From: CAVTRI01 sp963737075
GTDB taxonomy: Bacteria; Actinomycetota; Acidimicrobiia; Acidimicrobiales; Palsa-688
DNA: 64,000 nucleotides
Direction: 5' to 3'
Assembly (NCBI GenBank): GCA_963737075.1
Contig: CAVTRI010000002.1
Location: 1,488,001 to 1,552,000, forward strand
In this document: positions 61,047 to 64,000 of the stretch, piece by piece
How positions within the stretch are numbered: the stretch's first letter is position 1
Layout of the letters: each line of letters opens with the position of its first letter
Made by a program: the position numbers and the translations under genes
Notes under the pieces: generated by a model
Databases searched by the model: none
Told to the model about the DNA's origin: nothing
Seen by the model: only the letters and a program-made list of their open reading frames with translations

Positions 61047-61742
61047 TCAGGCCCGGCTGACGACGCCGCGTCGCTCGAGCTCGCGGACGACGGCCGCGCC
61101 CGCGTCCCGGAGGTCCTGCAGCCGGTACCGGGCGGCTTTCTCACCGTCCCCGGCGATGATGGCGCGAAGCACTCTGGAGTGCGCCTTCACCGTGGCGTCG
61201 TGGCTACGACCTGTGCCCACGCGGAGCGCCTGCGGCAGAAATCCGCTGTAGGAGCGCAGCTCAGCCCGCAGCCGCCGTGATCCGCCAGCCCGGTGCTCCA
61301 ACGTCATGATCCGCTGCACCAGCTCGAAGATGCGCCGCGGGTCAGTGGGATCCGCATCCCGAAGCTCGTCGACGAGGCGCTGCAGGGTCTCAATCGTTTC
61401 CGCGTCCCGGTGTTCGGCCAACCTGCGCACGGCCACCCCGCTCAACAGCCCCATGATCTCGAAGTCGTCGAGGAGGGATTGGGCGTCGAAGGGCTCGACA
61501 TACACGCCCCTGTGGTATTTCGTCGATACGATCCCATCTCGCTCGAGCATCACCATCGCTTCCCGGACAGGGATGCGGCTCACTCCGAGGGTCGCACATA
61601 CCTGCTCCAGATCGATGCGGTCTCCGGACTTGAGCCTGCCCGCGAAGATCTCCTCGAGCACGTAGTCGACGACCGCAGCACTGGTCTTGACCCGAACCAG
61701 GCGGCGCTGTCCCACCTCAGGAAATGCAGGCATGGGCTTCAC
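61047..61742 (-). CDS. GntR-family (FCD-type) transcriptional regulator
   Basis: A 231-residue regulator. The winged helix-turn-helix reads VVDYVLEEIFAGRLKSGDRI, DLEQVCATLGVSRIPVREAM and VMLERDGIVSTKYHRGVYV. The FCD ligand domain has DAQSLLDDFEIMGLLSGVAV, IMTLEHRAGGSRRLRAEL and AHSRVLRAIIAGDGEKAARY. Such proteins bind organic acids or acyl-CoA. The GTG start overlaps the cysNC stop (GTGA); an ATG nine bases on is possible. The overlap means translation with the sulfate-assimilation genes, an unusual setting for this family. It is convergent with the VOC gene. Confidence 0.9.
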   Translation of the reverse strand: MKPMPAFPEVGQRRLVRVKTSAAVVDYVLEEIFAGRLKSGDRIDLEQVCATLGVSRIPVREAMVMLERDGIVSTKYHRGVYVEPFDAQSLLDDFEIMGLLSGVAVRRLAEHRDAETIETLQRLVDELRDADPTDPRRIFELVQRIMTLEHRAGGSRRLRAELRSYSGFLPQALRVGTGRSHDATVKAHSRVLRAIIAGDGEKAARYRLQDLRDAGAAVVRELERRGVVSRA

Positions 61743-63664
61743 GACATCGCCAGCGGCGGTGAGAGGACGCCCGCGTCGCGCAGATATTCGATGACCCGGT
61801 TCGCGTTGTCTTCCGCCGGAATCCTGCCGCTGGCGTCGAGGTGCAGCTCGGGGGACTCAGGAGTTTCGTATGGGGAGTCGATGCCGGTGAAGTGGACGAG
61901 GTCGCCCCGTCGGGCTTTTGCGTACAGGCCCTTGCGGTCGCGGGCTTCGGCCACCTCCAGCGGCGCGTCCACATGGACCTCGATGAACTCGCGTTCACCG
62001 AGCAGGTCCCGCGCGAGCCGACGCTCGGCGCGGAACGGTGAGATGAACGACGCCAGCACGATCACGCCAGCATCGACCATGAGATTTGCGACCTCGGCTA
62101 CGCGGCGGATGTTTTCGACCCGGTCGACGTCGGTGAAGCCCAAGTCTTTATTCAACCCGTGACGCACGTTGTCACCGTCGAGAAGGTAGGTGTGATAGCC
62201 CTGCTCGTGCAGCTTCTTTTCGACCAGGTTGGCGATCGTCGACTTGCCGGCACCGGACAGGCCGGTAAACCACACCAGCACCGGGCGCTGACCCTTCAGA
62301 CGGGCTCGCGCGGACTTGTCGACCTCCACCGCCTGCCAGTGCACGTTGGACGCCCGGCGGAGCGCGAAGTGGATAAGCCCCGCACCCACGGTGGCGTTAG
62401 TGAACCGGTCGATCAGAACGAAGCCGCCCATGTCGCGGTTGTCGGCGTAGCGGTCGAACGGGATCGGCCGGTCGACGTGCACGTTGGCCACGCCGATCTC
62501 GTTGAGCTCGAGCGTTTTCGCCGCCGTGTGCTCGAGGGTGTTGACGTTGACCTTGTACTTCGGGTGGTCAACGGCTGCGCCGACGGTGCGTGTACCGGCC
62601 TTCAGCAGGTACGGGCGGCCCGGGAGCATCGGCTCTTCGCTCATCCAGACGATGTGACACTCGAACTGGTCGGCCGCCCCGGGCGGGTCGGCAGCCGTTG
62701 CCACGACGTCGCCCCGAGACACGTCGACTTCGTCGGTGAGGGTCAGCGTGACCGACTGACCGGCGACCGCCTCGTCGAGGTCGCCGTCGTAGCTGACGAC
62801 ACGGGCCACCGTGGACTCCAGCCCGGACGGCACGACCCGCACCCGCTCGCCCGGGCGGACCGTGCCGCTGACGATCTGCCCGGAGAAGCCGCGGAAGTCC
62901 AGGTCCGGGCGGTTGACCCACTGCACCGGCATCCGGAACGGCCGGGCGTGGTCCTCGTCGGATATCTCCACCACCTCGAGGTGATGCACAAAGGTGGGCC
63001 CGTCGTACCAGGGGGTGTGCGGGCTCCGCTCGGTGACGTTGTCCCCGCGTAGCGCCGACATGGGGATGCACACGATGTCGGTCAATCCGATCTCCGCCGC
63101 GAACGCCCGGTAGTCGGCTTCGATCGCGTCGAACACCTCACGCGAGTAATCCACGAGATCGAGCTTGTTGACTGCGAGCACGATATGGCGGATGCCGAGC
63201 AGAGACACCAGGTAGCTGTGCCGCCGGGTCTGCGTCAGCACGCCTTTGCGGGCGTCGACCAGGATGACCGCGAGTTCGGCGGTCGACGCGCCGGTGACCA
63301 TGTTTCGCGTGTACTGCTCGTGCCCGGGAGTGTCGGCGACGATGAACTTGCGCCGCTCGGTGGAGAAGAACCGGTAGGCGACGTCGATCGTGATCCCTTG
63401 CTCCCGCTCGGCGGCGAGCCCGTCGACGAGGAGCGCGAAATCCAGGTCGCCGCCCTGGGTGCCGACCTTCTTCGAATCGACCTCCAGCGCCGTCAGGTGA
63501 TCCTCGAAGACGAGCTTGGAGTCGTACAGGAGCCGGCCGATCAGCGTGCTCTTGCCGTCGTCGACGCTTCCGCAGGTGATGAACCGCAACATCGACTTGC
63601 GCTCATGCCGCGTCAGGTACGCCTCGATGTCGGTGGCGGCGAGGTCGTCGGCGGCGTGCGCCAT
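61739..63664 (-). CDS. cysNC: Bifunctional sulfate adenylyltransferase subunit 1/adenylylsulfate kinase
   Basis: A 641-residue fusion. The N-terminal GTPase (CysN) has CGSVDDGKSTLIGRLLYDSK at 31-50, VADTPGHEQYTRNMVTGAS and AVNKLDLVDYS, then EF-Tu-like barrels. From about residue 460 the APS kinase (CysC) follows with WFTGLSGAGKSTIANLVEKK, LLDGDNVRHGLNKDLGF and ASFISPFRAERRLARDLLGE. CysN helps CysD make APS from sulfate and ATP, and CysC phosphorylates it to PAPS. PAPS could feed cysteine synthesis and the sulfotransferase at 57445. The ATG overlaps the cysD stop (TGATG), and its own stop overlaps the GntR start. Confidence 0.96.
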   Translation of the reverse strand: MAHAADDLAATDIEAYLTRHERKSMLRFITCGSVDDGKSTLIGRLLYDSKLVFEDHLTALEVDSKKVGTQGGDLDFALLVDGLAAEREQGITIDVAYRFFSTERRKFIVADTPGHEQYTRNMVTGASTAELAVILVDARKGVLTQTRRHSYLVSLLGIRHIVLAVNKLDLVDYSREVFDAIEADYRAFAAEIGLTDIVCIPMSALRGDNVTERSPHTPWYDGPTFVHHLEVVEISDEDHARPFRMPVQWVNRPDLDFRGFSGQIVSGTVRPGERVRVVPSGLESTVARVVSYDGDLDEAVAGQSVTLTLTDEVDVSRGDVVATAADPPGAADQFECHIVWMSEEPMLPGRPYLLKAGTRTVGAAVDHPKYKVNVNTLEHTAAKTLELNEIGVANVHVDRPIPFDRYADNRDMGGFVLIDRFTNATVGAGLIHFALRRASNVHWQAVEVDKSARARLKGQRPVLVWFTGLSGAGKSTIANLVEKKLHEQGYHTYLLDGDNVRHGLNKDLGFTDVDRVENIRRVAEVANLMVDAGVIVLASFISPFRAERRLARDLLGEREFIEVHVDAPLEVAEARDRKGLYAKARRGDLVHFTGIDSPYETPESPELHLDASGRIPAEDNANRVIEYLRDAGVLSPPLAMS

Positions 63665-64000
63665 CAGAAATACCCCTCCTGCTTCTTCTTCTCCATCGAC
63701 CCCGACGCGTCGTGATCGATCACGCGTCCCTGCCGCTCCGACGACCTTGTCAGCAGCATCTCCTGGATGATTTCCGGCAAGGTGGCCGCCGTGCTCTCGA
63801 TCGCCCCCGTCAGCGGATAACACCCCAGTGTACGGAAGCGCACTGTTCGCAGCTGCGGTGCCTCGCCGGTGAACAAGCGCATCCGGTCGTCGTCGACCAT
63901 GATCAGGGTGCCCTCGCGCTCCACCACGGGACGCGGGGCGGCGAAGTACAGCGGGACGATGGGGATGTGCTCCTGGTAGATGTACTGCCACACATCCAGC
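63664..64000 (-). CDS. cysD: Sulfate adenylyltransferase subunit 2, C-terminal part (cut by window edge)
   Basis: The visible 110 or so residues are the CysD C-terminus: MWQYIYQEHIPIVPLYFA, MVDDDRMRLFTGEAPQLRTV, RFRTLGCYPLTGAIESTAAT and MLLTRSSERQGRVIDHDASG. The protein ends MEKKKQEGYF as in other CysD proteins, and its stop overlaps the cysNC start. The PP-loop ATP pyrophosphatase N-terminus is outside the window. Together with CysNC it forms the heterodimer that activates sulfate. Confidence 0.95.
   Translation of the reverse strand, partial: LDVWQYIYQEHIPIVPLYFAAPRPVVEREGTLIMVDDDRMRLFTGEAPQLRTVRFRTLGCYPLTGAIESTAATLPEIIQEMLLTRSSERQGRVIDHDASGSMEKKKQEGYF

Overview
The window is GC-rich DNA from an actinobacterium, most plausibly an uncultured soil or aquatic lineage such as Acidimicrobiia. 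The lineage is an inference. It rests on F420-type enzymes (two luciferase-like monooxygenases and a PPOX-fold protein), a mycofactocin-coupled SDR, a KshB-like reductase, a fused CysNC and the many GTG/TTG starts. No rRNA, tRNA, CRISPR array or replication origin was seen.

Region 1 (1-18.7 kb) is a pile-up of mobile elements and gene remnants. A group II intron maturase gene is cut in two by a large serine-recombinase transposon. A complete IS3-type element follows, with 22-bp ends and a canonical -1 slippery heptamer. A second IS3-type element has been split inside its transposase by a Tn554-like element carrying three tyrosine recombinases and 33-bp terminal inverted repeats. Remnants of a kinase, a methyltransferase, another IS3 transposase and an IS110 transposase lie around them. 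Two non-mobile islands stand out: a GH18-like protein of foreign-looking composition, and a three-gene minus-strand unit (NYN-type nuclease domain, small protein, GHKL ATPase joined to an HELTH metallopeptidase motif) whose 3' end is cut by the IS110 remnant.

Region 2 (18.7-51.1 kb) is a catabolic cluster for an unidentified hydrophobic or carboxylated substrate. It encodes a DUF35/thiolase-like pair, two P450s, a Rieske oxygenase and a separate KshB-like reductase, two TauD-type dioxygenases (one internally deleted), three amidohydrolases, CoA transferase, FAD dehydrogenase, SDRs, Gfo/Idh/MocA and 3-hydroxyisobutyrate-type dehydrogenases, SnoaL-like small proteins, an APH-like kinase-fold protein, two TetR regulators and three solute-binding lipoproteins with no ABC permease nearby. 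Two repeated putative operators are visible: TCAAGYACTTGA before four transcription units, and a TYGAYRTCGGRRTC-like element at three sites, one beside a divergent TetR gene. Several genes are 'both-ends-kept' deletion relics.

Region 3 (51.1-64 kb) carries a GH3 glycosidase (frameshifted), a PPOX-like protein, a five-gene lipid/sulfo-type operon on the minus strand (epimerase, sulfotransferase, DUF1214-like, SDR), TesB thioesterase plus a VOC protein, and a sulfate-assimilation operon cysD-cysNC followed by a translationally coupled GntR gene. The window ends inside cysD.

Single-base frameshifts occur in both mobile and housekeeping-type genes (GH3, epimerase, lipoprotein, SnoaL-like). Some may therefore be base-calling errors in a long-read or metagenomic assembly rather than biological decay.
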